DNA from: Ailanthus altissimus
Taxonomy: Eukaryota > Streptophyta > Magnoliopsida > Sapindales > Simaroubaceae
Reading direction: 5' to 3'
DNA length: 64,000 bases
Assembly: GCA_946807835.1 (NCBI GenBank)
Contig: OX327686.1
Span: forward strand, 9,920,001-9,984,000
Below are positions 21,642 through 34,846 of the stretch, one piece after another (position 1 is the stretch's first letter; each line of letters opens with the position of its first letter). The translations under genes were made by a program, and so were the position numbers. A model generated the notes under the pieces. The model worked only from the letters and a program-made list of their open reading frames with translations, was not told where the DNA came from and searched no databases.

Positions 21642-24600
21642 TACTCTCAATTAAAGGAGAAATGTCCGTATAAAATGAAATCTCAAACCTGAAGGTAAAC
21701 TATAAACCTAACCATTTGATCAACCTCTAATCTACTTTTTGATCTTATCTAAATAAGAGAATGCATATAAATTATGGACATCTCTAATGTTCATAATGAA
21801 AATGGAAACAACAGCCCATAAATCTATTAGGACTAGTGCCCTTAAAGCATGTTTATGCATGCTTTATATTTATGAATGAAATAAAATTAATTGTTTTATC
21901 ATGGTGTTATAATATTTAATTATATTTATTAACGTTGTTTTACGATTAAGCAATATCTCAAAGTATATACATTATATAGGATTATGTATAAATATATTGC
22001 ACAATAGATTTGATAGCGAGTTCCTTAAACATAACCAAATGAGAAATTAATTAATATCGAAGATATTATCAATTTAATTAATTTTTTAAGTTAGTATTAC
22101 ATGTGTACTATTAATCTTGATAGAATGATGGACTGGCGTTTGTAAATCAATACAATTTGAGTAGTCAATGAGTGCGATCATATTTTCTCAAAAATCCTCG
22201 ATCACTTGAATGATTGATTTCATGGGGCCTTTTGGAATGTGAATTTAAAATTAGATTATTTTTACAGGTGCCTTTGTGGTAACAATTAATATTAATTATA
22301 TCCTCCACGTTTTGAAAATAACTTCTAATATGCTTACCTTTAATATTTTATTAATAATATTTAACAATAAAAGAGTAACATAATAAACGCATTTTTTTTG
22401 TAATTTTTATATTAAAATTAAAAAAAACAAAAACAAAATCCTAATCTGTTTTCCTTTCTCTCTCTCGCTAATTATAAATCTTACCTTGTGTCGTGAGACG
22501 CAAACAGTTGTCGGTCACCGTTAAGCCAAATGAAGGTAGGCTCTTTATATCAATTAAAAACTAATATTTGCTTGCGGTTCGACTTTCTCATTTGATCAAA
22601 TGAGTTATGACGGATTAGATTAAACTCAAATTGGCTCGTGCTAATTTTCACTTTCCGACAACAAAAAAAACCGGACACTGCTTCACTTTATACATTAAAT
22701 TGGGGAAGGGAGAAGAATCTAATGAATGTGAAAAATTTTGCCAAGTATTATCATTCCTTTTACTCAGAAAATGGGTTGAGAAGTGGAATGAGTAGTGGGA
22801 AAATAGAACTTTCCACAATCCTCTTTGATCTTGCATTGATTCTTGGGTGACTTTTCTTTGGAATGTGAAGTGCATATTGCTCTGTTTATTTACTTTTGCG
22901 CAATTTCATTGTTCTTAATGGAATCCTAAAGAGTTAATAAGGCAACAATTGAGATTCTTTTGAAGATTGATGGTTTATTTTGTACTTGGACAAGTTATAA
23001 GAGAACTTTAAAAGGGTTTCTTTTTCTTTTTTTTCCTATAAAAGAATACTATCAAAGTCAGGTTTTCTTTTAAAAATTAAAAAGCAGGTTTTTTATAATT
23101 TTTTGTTTATTTTTATTTTCATTTTCATTTTTTATTGCTTATTTAATTATATTGTGATTTGATTCTTTTGAAGAGTAAGAAAACAAAATATATAAAATTT
23201 AAAATTTAAAAGTAAGGGTAAACTTATCTTTCCACTAGTAAAGTTGATGAGGACGTCTAATTTAACATAATATTAGTAGTGAGGAGAGTATGACTAATAT
23301 TAAGTATTATTTCAAGGGCATTTATAAAAATAATCTTATTAAAATGAGTTTGATATTTATTCACGATTAATTTCTTAAATAGGAAAATGTGAAAACAATC
23401 ACATTATATGTTAACAATGGATCATAAGATGTAAATCAAAAGGCCAATAGTAATATGGAAGCTCACTTATTTTACATAATTTATTCAAAAATATTAGTTT
23501 TATACCTGTTTTTATCTTAATTTGTTCATTAAGTTCTTGATTTTTTTCAAAATACTCTATTACGTCCTTTTAGGTATGTAAATGATCATTTTTCAATAAT
23601 GAAAATGGTAACAAAAAGAACATATTTTGATATTTAAAAAACAAAATAGAGATTTAATGAGTCGATTAAAGTAAAAGGAAGAACGAAATTCACAATTTAT
23701 CATATTTATTTATTGAAGGGTAGTACACATCAATTAATTAGTCAAATAACAAAATAATTTGATAATTAAATGGCTTCAATTAAAATTATCATTTTACATT
23801 GGAGTGCATTTACTATTTTATAGTGGAAAACTGTAATTAATTAACTTAAAAAATAATCAAGCCTTTTGTGTGAATGACGGCTAATTTATTTATGTGTTTT
23901 ATTTTATTTTTTTGAGAAACTAAAAAAATATATATTAAAGTTTTTATTTTTATTTTTTAAATGAAATCATATCATATCATTAAGATATTATATCAAGTTT
24001 CTTTGATACGCAGATCAAAGGAATAATAGAATAAGATAAATACATTTTGAGATCATCTTATTCAAGTTTTTTGTAAAAAGAAGACAATCATATCTGTAAT
24101 AGGTAAGGATAAAATAAACTTCGACCTCTTTCAAAAGAAAGAGATAAATAAACTTTTTGTAAAAAAAAAGTACAAACTTTTCAAAAGAAAAAAAATATAA
24201 ATTCCTTAAATAAATAAAAAATTATTAATCATATAATTTAAAATAAAATTATTGCTAAAGATATATTAATATTGAAAAAAAGAGTTAAGAATACTCTTAA
24301 CTCAAAAAGAAATAAATTACAATGACATATGTGACATATGGGGCCTTTGTATAGGCAAACAATTAATAAGGGAGAAAAAATAAATATAAAAATAATACCA
24401 AAATATTGGCATTTGAGTGGACAAATAATTAATTGTCATAGAATGGATTTGTCAAAACTCAATCTACATGATGATGTTGATTATTTATGATCACTTCACA
24501 ATATTATTATTTTAATATATTATATATACAATTAAGTTATTGTGTTTGGTAATTTATTTTGGTTGATGTGATATTGAAATTTAATCTTAACTGCACTCAT

Positions 24601-25000
24601 TTAAGGGGTTTTATTCATTTAGTTAATAATTTATGAAATTCGTTAATTTAATTTTTTTGAATTTTACCTTAAACAATCAAATTAACAAATTATTACTTAA
24701 TTAATTATCATTTATTTTATATATAAATTAATTACCTATACAAAATTACTAAGCTTAATATATTTAAAAGAATTAAAATAATAAAACAATACGATAATTT
24801 GTAAGAATGAATTTGTAAGAATTCACTCATCCAATCAAATCATATCATATTAATTTGTAAGAATTAATTTATTTAGGTAATTTTGTATTTATTTTGCTAT
24901 TCAAAAATAATTTACCATATTACGATAGATGCATAAACTCAAAATTATTGTCTAAAAAAACATAATACTACACATATAAAGTTGGGATATTGTTATCGTT
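21642..25000. other. AT-rich stretch with a possible decayed LTR
   Basis: At 21825-22300 the sequence TATTAGGACTAGTGCCCTTAAAG followed by GCATG motifs resembles the start of a plant LTR, but I see no matching end or duplication. At 22440-22900 there is a less AT-rich patch with a CT-rich run, without a recognisable coding exon. The rest, to about 25000, is AT-rich and featureless to me. Confidence 0.35.
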
Positions 25001-25019
25001 AGCTCCTTTCATTGAATGC

Positions 25020-25765
25020 AAAACTTAAATGTTGTTATAAGTGGTGATTCAATAATTGAGATGAATGCCAATAAGGATTCATCAAAAACTCTAGTACATG
25101 AAGGTCGTATGAAGAAATGAGCAAAATGAAGAGTTTGAAGTAAAGAAAAGACAGGTATTAGCTACAAGTCACAGTATTGTTGCGCTGTCTACTCAACGCT
25201 ACAACACCGGAGACAAAAACTTCAGCGTCGCAGTGCTAGCCATGTAGCGCTACAGGGCTAGTTCGCTACGGCAAAATACTAAAGAGTGCTGCAGCGATGT
25301 GACTCTCAAGAATTTCTACTTTTACTCAGATTTGATTTATTTGAAGAGATTTTGTACTCCTACACGCATATACTCTTATTCTAATTAGATTTAGGATTTA
25401 TAAGTACGTTGTAAATACTATAAAAACCCTTATAAATCCTTAGAATTCATGAAGCATTAAAGAGATACTATAAGAGAGATTAAAGAGTTAAGTAATATTA
25501 AGTGTTTGTGCGCATTAAAGTGAAACTATTATTTGGTGTTTAGTATTTTTGTATGAATAAAAGAACGCCAAATATATTTCTTTGAGAGTTTTTTATTTTA
25601 TTTTTTCTTGTAATCTCTTAAAAGTTAATAAGAGATATTAGAATCTCTTGATTTACCATGGACAAAGGCTTTTACCGTTTTATTCATTTTGTTCTTATTT
25701 CTTTCTCTTTATTTTTACTTGTAATTATATGCTTTCGTAGCAAAAAAGTATTAGGGCGAAATACT
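25020..25765 (+). mobile_element. LTR-like remnant with primer-binding-like sequence
   Basis: A GC-rich island with GCGCT and CGCTACA words (25165-25280) is followed by a TATAAAAACCC-like box (about 25420) and an end at TTTCGTAGCA (about 25742). Directly after it, AAGTATTAGGGC resembles TGGTATCAGAGC. A block at 25300-25450 resembles 360-480. This fits the 5' LTR of a decayed element whose body is not recognisable beyond. Boundaries are uncertain. Confidence 0.45.
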
Positions 25766-26024
25766 ATTTCAAAAAAAAAAGACTAAACCTAACTTCTCCC
25801 TCAATAAACACCATGCTAGTTAAGCATTTTTTTTGAACATATGCTAGTTAAGAATTTATATTCAGTTTTCTATGTATTTTGCTGCTCAATAGAAATATCT
25901 ATATTTTGTTAAAAAGAAAGGCCAATTGACTATTATAAAGAGAAATTTGACGTAATTTTTTTTTTTGTAAAATTATCTTATAGGTGGGTTAGGAGTTGCT
26001 AGAACTAATTTAGATCAAATTTTA

Positions 26025-26165
26025 TAGGAAAATTTTTCATAATGGCCCAAAAATGTTGGACGCTTTCTAATTTAGCCCCAAAGTAAGTTTTTAAACTTTT
26101 GTAGTGAAAAAGTTAAAGAAATGGATAAAAATATACTTAATGAATTTAATTTCATAATTTTCTCC
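26025..26165 (+). mobile_element. Mutator-like terminal sequence, possible
   Basis: GAAAATTTTTCATAATGGCCC followed by TTTAGCCCCAAA resembles the inverted ends of the element at 38017-43945. I could not locate a convincing partner end, so this may be a fragment. Confidence 0.35.
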
Positions 26166-28026
26166 GTTCAACTTTTCCTAGATACCCAAAATTTTATCAA
26201 AACTCTAACCTATTTTATTTCTCCTTTTAGCAAGAAGGGAAGGTGTATGGATTCGGCATTTTGAGGCTAGTGCGACATTGTTTGATCTTTGCAACTCGAA
26301 GAAAAATATGTGATGAGTTTGAATTTTTTTAGTTTCAATTATTAATTATTAAAATTATAAAGTTAATGTGAAAAAAATTGGGATTTTTGGTGCAATAAGA
26401 GATTATAGAATAATAGAAAAAATATTTAATGAAAAAACTTAATTGGTTTAGAAAAAATAAAAGGGTCATGTGGAGAATCAAACCGATGCTCGATGCTAAG
26501 CAACAATGAGAATTTGAAATTTTGAGAAGATAAAATTATATATATTATTAATCAGAAAAAATAGTTTTTCAAGCCAACGAGATTTGAATTTATATTGTTG
26601 CGAGAATTAGCACGCTAGGCTTTGTCTCACTGGGCTTGAAGGTTGAAATCTTGATCTTCCTCTCTCTATTGATAATTAAATACCTGTAAAATACTTGAAA
26701 CTATCGTTAAAGCCTCGCTGGAGTGGGTTCCAGTGAAGATTCTCAGATGCTTAAGTCAGAAAGAGGTTATTTTTGTGAGGTTTGAGAGAGTAATAAGAAA
26801 AAATGTCAAAATTTTGCCCAATGCAAAATAGTGTTGAAGCTAGAATAAAGAATGTAGTCCTAGAAGAACTCTCTGAAGTCCCATCTGTTTGTGATTTTCT
26901 CACTTATTTATATCATCGGTCTTCAAGGAATATTCTTTATGTTTATCTTTGCTGGTGTTGTGATTGAATTTGGTAAGTCTTGCTAATTTTGGGTTATCCT
27001 GAATTTTTGGCGTGATTTGAGGGATTCTTTCCTAAATACATTACAGTTCTTTTCTTCCTATAACTCTATTTATTTTATAACACTAATTTCATCTATAAAC
27101 ACTTTTCTGTAATAAGTCTGAATACTCTTTGTTTGGCACGGTAGTGGCCTGGCTATACTTTTGTTGTCACAATAGTTCAGCATCTCTTACCGAGCCAGTC
27201 TCCTTATAACGTACTTTATCCTTGTCGGTTTAAGTCTTATTTCTATTCCGCAGTAGTACCTGGTTAGAATGTATAAGTTATTCGGCATGCGGTTGACCTA
27301 GTACTTCTGTCGCGCCAGTTTCCCTGTTCATTTTGGTCAAATGATCTTTTCTGATCCTGGTCAGTTCGTTCGTAAATATGCAGGGCTAATATGCAAGTAT
27401 TTTAGACTGAACTTGGTTCAAGCAATCGAACAGATTCCTCACTAAAATTTCATCCTTAAGTTTGGTTTTGATATTTTTCTAATAGCCCCTGTTATATTGG
27501 ACTTAGGCCCTTGAGATTGATCCACAAAGAACTTCGTTGAAAGGTTAATCTTCTTAGGCCTGTAAGGATTGGGCCTTACTATGGTAATCTGAGGGGAATA
27601 TATATTTTTAAATAAGGGTATTTTGATTCATTAACGGAGAGTTTTGCCTAAAAAGTTAAAATATTGCATATTAAATTAAATTAAAAAAATAACCCAAATT
27701 TTTAGTTATTTTTTTTTAATTTCCAAGTCCACTATTATAATTTAGTTTGTATTTATATCAATTTCTAAAGAAAACAAATCTAGTGTAGTTTAGGAGCATA
27801 GTAATCATACTATCCTAACACTTAGTGGATCCCATATGTTCATTAGTTTCTCATGATTGGTTGGCTTTCACATGCACTAAGTGGAAGGAACATTATGTTT
27901 CAGCGTATTTTACACCTTTTTATATTATTTTAAAGAAAAATCTACTTTTAATAACTACTTATGAAAACATAAGTTTAAAGTTGGGAGTCCATTAAGTAAC
28001 ATAATTATTTAAGGTTATAATATATA
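26166..28026. other. Unassigned stretch
   Basis: No recognisable gene. At 27140-27365 a loose tandem duplication of roughly 110 bases can be seen: GTAGTGGCCTGGCT then GAGCCAGTCTCC, repeated as GTAGTACCTGGTT then GCGCCAGTTTCC. The stretch 26590-27400 is less AT-rich than its flanks and looks like a decayed non-coding repeat, but I cannot name it. Confidence 0.35.
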
Positions 28027-28031
28027 TTGTT

Positions 28032-28403
28032 TGAAAAGTTTTGGTGTAAAGTGAAGCTGAAAGATAATTTTTCAGGAAAATTGTTTATTTTTCTAGAAAA
28101 TTATCTGAAGCAAGAGAACTTATAGAGAGAATATTTATTGAATGTGCTTTGTAATTTTATTGAACATTTCCTCTATTTTTTCAATGATGATGTATAACCT
28201 ATTTATTTAGTTACTGAATTATAGAAATGAGCTAAAAAGTTATTGGCAGGAAAACTCTCTAACCACCTAACAAGCTCATAACAATTCTAACAAACTTTTA
28301 ACAACTTTGACTTTCTTGAATATTCATTATGCATCACATTGCTAACTTGGCAATCCATGTGCAAACTCTTGGGCACTGCTGTATTATTCACAATACTTTG
28401 TCA
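28032..28403 (-). repeat. 3' LTR of element F
   Basis: On the - strand it starts TGACAAAGTATTG and ends ACTTTTCA. Same length as the copy at 34847-35218 and colinear with it throughout. Confidence 0.92.
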
Positions 28404-28411
28404 TCCCCCTT
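28404..28411 (-). other. Polypurine tract of element F
   Basis: AAGGGGGA on the - strand, directly upstream of the 3' LTR. Confidence 0.85.
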
Positions 28412-28439
28412 CAAGTTCAACTATCTAGAAGAGACCTTG

Positions 28440-29993
28440 AGATTGGATCGTAGTATGAGAAATCTGGTAATAGGAAGTGCCTTTGTAAAGATATCTGCAG
28501 TCTAAAATTCAGTAGGAAAATATCTGATATTTAAAGCACCATTGAGTACTTTGTCCCTAACAAAATAGATATCGACTTCGATATGTTTTGTCCTGCTGTG
28601 AAAGACAGGATTGGCAGCTAAAGATGCTGCCCCCTGGTTATTACACCAGATTACAAGAGTGGATGGAAAAGACACCTGAAGTTCAACAAACAATTATTGC
28701 AACCAAGTGATTTCAGTGGCAGTTTGAGCCAAGGCGTGGTATTCAGATTCAGTGCTAGATCGAGTAACTGCTCTCTACTTCCTAGAACTCCAAGAAATAA
28801 GGTTTTCAGCTAAGTACACACAATATCCACCATAGGACTTTCTGTCAGTGGAATCAGATGCCAGTCTGCATCTAAGAAGGCTTCAAGATGCAAAGACTTG
28901 CCGGGGGAGAATAACAGCCCATAATGCTTAGTATGTTACAAATATCGGAGCAGTCTTTTACAGCACTACCAATGAGTAATTGATGGAGAGGAAAAAAATT
29001 GACTTAGTTTGTTAACTGAGAAAGCTATCTCAGGTCTAGTGAGGGTAACATATTGTAGTGCCCCAATGGTACTTTGATAGAGTATAGCATCAGAAAAAGG
29101 GTTATCAAGGTTGTTAGATAGTTTTAACCTATAACTCATGGGTGTGGGGCAGCTATTTACACCTGTTATATTTATTTTTTGAAGAAGATCAGTGATGTAT
29201 TTAGTCTGAGATAGGTGTAGACCATCACTATAGTTGGTAACTTTAATTCCCATAAACTACTAATGTCTCCAAGGTTTTTAAGAGCAAACTGCTGATTTAA
29301 TTGATCAATGACCCTTTGAACTGCTATTGCATCTTCTCCTGTGGATTAATATATCATCAATATAAACTAAGATAATGATAAGGGTGGCAGTAGTGTGTTT
29401 GACAAACACAGATGTATCTGATTTAGCATTATGAAACACTCATTTCAAGAGTGTTATTCTAACCTTCTCATACTAAGCCCTAGAGCTTGTTTCAAACCAT
29501 ACAATGTTCTTTGTAGTTTACACACATGATTGGGTTTACCAGCTGAAATAAACCTTTTTGGTTGTGTTATATACACAGTTTCTGTCAAATCCCCGTTTAA
29601 AAATGCATTGTTGACATCTATCTACTTGATTACCCATCCATGTGTGACAATAAGACTGAAAATTACTCAATGCTAGCTTTAACTACAGGATTGAAAATTT
29701 TTGAAAAATCAATTCCTACAGTTTGATGATAGCCTTTGGCCATCAATCTTACTTTATACCTGGTTATGCTTCCATCAAGATTTTTCTTAACCTTGAAAAT
29801 CCATTTATTACCAACAACTTTATAGGTTGAGGAGTAAGGAACCAATATTTAGGTCTGATTATTAAGTAAGGCCTTATATTCTGCATCTATGGCTTTCTTC
29901 CATTGTGACTGTTGTAGAGCTTCTGTAACAGTGGCTGGAATGGCTTCTTCTAGTATAGCAACAAAAACCTTAGGTTTGTAAATACCATATTTG
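28440..29993 (-). pseudogene. Reverse transcriptase and RNase H relic of element F
   Basis: Reading downwards on the - strand: NKWIFKVKKNLDGSITRYKV then RLMAKGYHQ (29845-29663), the standard copia start of reverse transcriptase; YIDD palm motif at 29353-29364, where the usual valine is isoleucine; LHLSQTKYITDLLQKI at about 29210; and RNase H with WCNNQGAASLAANPVFHSRTKHIEVDIYFVRD at 28640-28550. Stops and a frame shift separate these blocks. The segment begins at the border of the solo LTR at 29994, which cut the pol gene in the linker before reverse transcriptase. Confidence 0.88.
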
Positions 29994-31987
29994 TGTTAGG
30001 GTCGGTGCTTACGTGCCATCCTTGAATGTACATATACTTGTGTATTTATACAAGTGTACATTTCTATTAAATCGTTAATACTTATATATATGGTACTATG
30101 TATGTAACGTTACAGACATTGTAGATCTGAAAGAGTTCGGATCATATCTAAATAGTTTAGATAATTACTCATATTTAGCCATGCTGAGACATATAATTGT
30201 TAAATGTTAGCACAGCTAAGTGTTGGCTGGTTATAATACTCAGCAAATCCAAGAGTTGGAGTCTTGTCTGTAATGAGACATAAACCTGGGAATATACTAG
30301 TAACTACAAGTTGCAAGAGTTGCAATCAAGTGCCAGAAAATACTAGTTGCGCAAGTATGTTCTTGAATAATTGTCTCTGATTTTTTTCTGCCGATGCGGG
30401 CCTGTTGGTAGATACCTTTTTATATATATCAGCATATGTCGTACCTATAGGGTATAGATGTCGTTCTTAGCCAACTGTGAGCTTGGAGTTTGTATTGACA
30501 TATGGGTATCCAGTTAGGATTGGATATGGGACAGACTCACGAAGGCCTCCAATAGACACCTAATGTAAGCTGTCAACGGAGGGTCCTCTCGAGTTTAGTA
30601 GTATACGTGGTCCTTTGACCTGAATGCCACGGTGGACTTGTAAGTGATCCACCATACTTTAGTTCTACACATATCACAGACCTTTCATGGTGTGACCGTT
30701 GGGTGTCGCTGGGTATGGTCCGATGCTTATGAAATTCGGTGCGTACAAATATGGGATCCATCATCTCCCATATGGAGTTAGATATCCAGATGCTTCGAGA
30801 CTGTATCTCAAAAAGTCTTGTGGCCACAAGCAATCATCCCGAAAAATAGTTCCGCTTGGGTGGAACAATATGGCAAAGGAGTTTGCACATATTGTTCAAT
30901 GAAATACAAATCTGAAGATAAGATATGGATGAGCACAAGGGGATTTGATGGTGATAATCTATATCCCCGTACATCCAGGATATCATGACGAAAGGACTAT
31001 ATGTATGCGTTGTAACCTCAGCTTGCATAGTTCAATGCGCTGATTTGTATATCCGTGACGTGTGCGTGAGGCATTGCTCACGGACTCATGGAATAGTTTC
31101 ATTTGATGAATCAAGCGTAGGACCTAGGGAGTCCCGCGATATGGAGTGTACTCATTGTGCATTGGGGCAGTGTGCCAGATTAAATTGTTTAATCTAGCAA
31201 TATTCAACAATACCACGGGAATGCATACGTATCTGTATTTTAATATTAAATACAACAATTAGTCAATACTTATTATTTACTAATTTTATACTGACACACA
31301 GCGTATTGTGGACCCTCGGTTGAGTTTACCCAAGTGTAAAATTTGGTAACTATTCATGAGGGGCAAAATGATCATTTCTTATTTTGATTATTTAATTGTT
31401 AAATAATCAAATATCTCTCTTTTTATATTATATAATATATTTTTATATTATATATATTATTATTTATATTATATATATATATATAAAGAGAGGGAGAGCA
31501 AGTGTGTGTGAGTTGGACAAAATTGCCCGAGAAATAGAAGAAAGAAATGGAGGAGGAGAAGAAGAAGAAAAGGAAAAAAATATAGGAAAAAATGAAACTG
31601 TTTTATTTTTCTCTATCGTGTCTTAGAAGCAATTGAGAATTGCTTCAACTTCTATTTCTTATTCTTTTGGAGAAAAGGATAAAAACTCATATCGACCATT
31701 TTAGGGATTAAGAGTTAATCCCGAGCTGAATATCGGGCTGTTGTTCTAGCTCACCAAGCCCACCGAGTTGGTGACTAGAACTGCATACGAGTTGGTCTCC
31801 ATACGAACTCTAGGAAAAACACGTGTATAACATTACACTAAGGTGAGTTCTCAAACTTCCTTATATATTAATGCGATTAATATATATTATTTATTGTGTT
31901 TATTGCAAAATTTACACACTTTCGTCGAGTTAGGCAATAGACATAATTGCACATGCATACATCCACATACGTATATTAGATACAACA
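29994..31987 (+). mobile_element. Solo LTR (family H) inserted in element F
   Basis: Starts TGTTAGGGTCGG, ends GATACAACA, and is flanked by ATTTG (29989-29993) and GTTTG (31988-31992), a target duplication with one mismatch. Removing it rejoins the linker of the copia F pol. The interior 30573-30833 is related, reversed, to 3838-4095, so this is the second copy of the LTR family found in the LINE relic (2021 and 1994 bp). A long (TA)n run leads into TATAAAGAGAGGG at about 31479, a possible promoter on the + strand, which is the basis for the strand. No coding capacity. Confidence 0.82.
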
Positions 31988-32500
31988 GTTTGGACCTTGT
32001 AATCATTAGATGAATGTTGGTCAGATGACCATGGCTGGTGATTTGTACTGGTTCTGGTTATGGGGAAGTATATGTGTTAGAAGGGAGTGAATGTGTTTGT
32101 GTGTTAGGGATAGCATTGGTTTCTGTTGAGGTATGAGATGAAGAAGGGTTACAACTGATATTACCTTATGTAGAAGAGGATTCCCTTACTGTAGAGTGGT
32201 GTGCTACAATTGGACATGTATCATGTATAACCTGGTGTCGGTGTATATGTTGTGCTATATAGGTTGTGATAAAGGTATGGTATAAAAAGAAGTGTCAGTG
32301 GTAATGGTAACATCTTGTGCATTTGTACTGTTGTCAGTGGAAGACGCTAAACTAGCAAATGATGTATCAGATAGAAAAGAAAAATTTTATTCATCAAACT
32401 TGACATGCCTGGCGATATATACATGTCCAATTTTGGTTAAACACTTGTAGCCTTTGTGATGGGAGCTATATCCTAAAAATATGCATTTTTTGGTATGGAA

Positions 32501-33553
32501 CTATAGTTTGTTATTGGAGTAGGGTCTCAGATAGGGGTAACAACAACAACTAAAGACCTTCATGAAAGTATAATCTGGTTTGTGTTTAAACATTAACGCA
32601 AATGGAGATCTATAGTGGATAATTGACAGAGGCATTCTATTAATGAGGAAGACAGCAGTGTCAAAAGCATCCCACCAATACTTTAAGGGTGCATGACTTT
32701 GTGCTAATAAGGTAAGACCAGTCTTCACAATGTGTCTGTGTTTTTGCTCTACTCTTCCATTCTGATGGTGAGTGTATGGGCAGAAAAATCTATAACTAAT
32801 ACCATATGCAGACAAAAATTTTGTGAAGGCTTTATATTCCCCACCATTGTCAGATTGTACCATTTTGATTTTTCTGTCAAGAAGGTTTTCAATGTGGTTT
32901 TTGAAGTATTGAAAAGTATATAAGGTCTTAGATTTTTGTTTCATAGGATAAATCCAAGTAAATCTACTAAAGTCATCTAAAAAACTCACATAATACCTGA
33001 AACCAACACCAGATAATATGTGTGCAGGCCCCCAGACATCTGTGTGTACTAGCTCAAGTGGTTGACTTATTTTTGTTTTAAAAGAATCAAAATGTTGTCT
33101 ATGAATCTTACTATATTGACAAGCAGTACAAAAGAAAATTTTATCATTGATCGAAGTTTGTATCTTACAATCAGATAGTATTTGTTTCAGTATATCAGAA
33201 CTTTGGTGACCAAATCTCCTATGATAAACATCTACGATTTTCTTATGGCTATTTGACAGAAGCAAATTGGAGCTGACATCATCAATTCTTTTCTCAGGAA
33301 CTGAGTTACTTATCTTATAGTCAGCAAATAAGGAAATTATAAAGTTCTGAACTTCTTTGTTATTGAGGTTAACCGTGTAGGCTGAGAACTTATTACTGTT
33401 GCTTGATGAGATTTGATATAGTCCATTGTTAGCAATGCCTCTGAGAAGAGCTTTCCCCTTCACATCCTTGATAATATAGCAAAATTTAGTAAATTCAATG
33501 ATTAGATTATGATTTAAGGATAGTTTAGATATACTAATTAGATTTTTCTTCAT
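32501..33553 (-). pseudogene. Pre-integrase and integrase segment of element F, long open frame
   Basis: A 350-residue open frame covering the pre-integrase domain and most of the integrase. The zinc-binding set is complete: H111 and H116 (HRRFGH), C142 and C145 (CTAC). The catalytic triad is also complete: D172 in HTDVWGP, D235 in QSDNGGEY and E269 in GRVEQKH. The frame ends at a stop after LRPYSNNKL; the same protein continues in another frame (LGYSSHHKGYKCL, about 32480) towards the solo LTR at 31987. Integrase inserts the cDNA into host DNA. The rest of the polyprotein is broken, so expression as a working element is unlikely. Confidence 0.85.
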
Positions 33554-33582
33554 TTGTGAAACATGCAGTACATCTTTGAGCT

Positions 33583-34700
33583 TTATTTTATATGTGTTGG
33601 GTTAAGTATGTCCAGAAAACAATCACTTATATATAAGATTTTTAACTTGTTACCATTCCCAACAATAATATCCTCCATACATAAGTACTCTCTTGTTGTT
33701 GATATGTTATTGAGGTTGTTTGTCACATGATTAGTTGTGTTACTATCTAGATACCAATTCATGTCATTAACACCTTCATCTATTACTTCTGCTACAAAAG
33801 CTCCTAGAGGAACCTGATTTTGTACAAGTTCATTATTCATGGCTTGCATCTAAGATGTAGTTGGTACATAGTCTTCTTTAAACTTGTGTTGGCATTTTGA
33901 TGCACCATGCCCTGGCTTCAAACATATTTAACACATGATTTTATAGGTGTTTTTGCCTCTTCCAGCACTGAAAGGTTTGCCTCTTCCTCTGCCTTGTCCA
34001 TTCTGATAACTCTAATTTGATGTATAACCAGTACCATTATTTGTCCTAAAACCAGATTTGTTATTGTATGCAGACTTGTACTTCTATTTTCCTGCTATAT
34101 TAGCATAGTTTTCTGTTATATAATTTCCAAAAGCTGCATTAGATAACTCTATCCTTCCTTCTTGACTCATCAAGATAGAGTAAATTTCTGCCAAAGATAA
34201 TTCATTAGATCTAATTGACACAAGTAGTGCCACTGGATCATACTTTGATCTAAGGCCGGTAAGCAAATATGATATAAGATTTTGATTAGCCACTGGTTTA
34301 CCAGCTATAGCTATTTTGTCTGCAATGCTTTTGACCTTCATGAAGTACTCATTCATTGATAGATTCCTTTTCCTGACAATTTGTAGTTGAGCTCTAAGTT
34401 GTATAAGTCTAGCAAACGATTGGCTCCTAAACATTAACTCCAAATGTTTCCAGACTTCACAAGATGTTTTACATTAAATTACAGAGCTTAGCACAGAATC
34501 TGTCATTGATCCAAACAGCCAACTCATTATTAACGAATCTTGCTTTCTCCATGACAGATAAAGATGATTGAATTTTGGAGCTGAATTTTGATTTGTTGAG
34601 TCCTGATTCAGGTACTGTACTGGACATGATCTTTCTCCAATCAATACATCTTCAAGATCATTTCCACAAGCATATACAAAAACCTGTGACTTCTAAAGTA
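33583..34700 (-). pseudogene. gag and protease relic of element F
   Basis: Open run 34443-34084 carries gag (FARLIQLRAQLQIVRKRNLS, then NEYFMKVKSIADKIAIAGKP, then YLLTGLRSKYDPVALLV), the typical copia gag of this type. A zinc knuckle at about 33930-33885 reads C-x-I-C-LKPG-H-GASK-C with a stop codon in its first loop. In 33849-33583 the protease site is WYLDSNTTNHVT: catalytic D35 is kept, but the usual D-S-G-A is D-S-N-T. These changes would be expected to inactivate it. Confidence 0.85.
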
Positions 34701-34834
34701 AAAAGTTATCACAGTCCAATTTGATGATTTTTTTAAAAGGTATAGCCGTTGTTTTGATTGATAGACAGATTGGTCAATTATTTATTCAAGAATGATGCTT
34801 GTGACTGGTTTGTATTCAAAGAACACGTCATCCT

Positions 34835-34846
34835 GGTTTGATACCA
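34835..34846 (-). other. Primer-binding site of element F
   Basis: TGGTATCAAACC on the - strand, touching the LTR end; it matches the initiator-methionine tRNA complement in its first eight bases. Confidence 0.8.

Noticed and set aside
22638..22875. Opposed open frames of 70 and 75 codons
   Set aside because: No similarity recognised; the + frame lacks an ATG and neither strand is preferred.
31396..31626. 76-codon frame with I/Y-rich start
   Set aside because: Made largely of a TA microsatellite and a purine tract inside a solo LTR.
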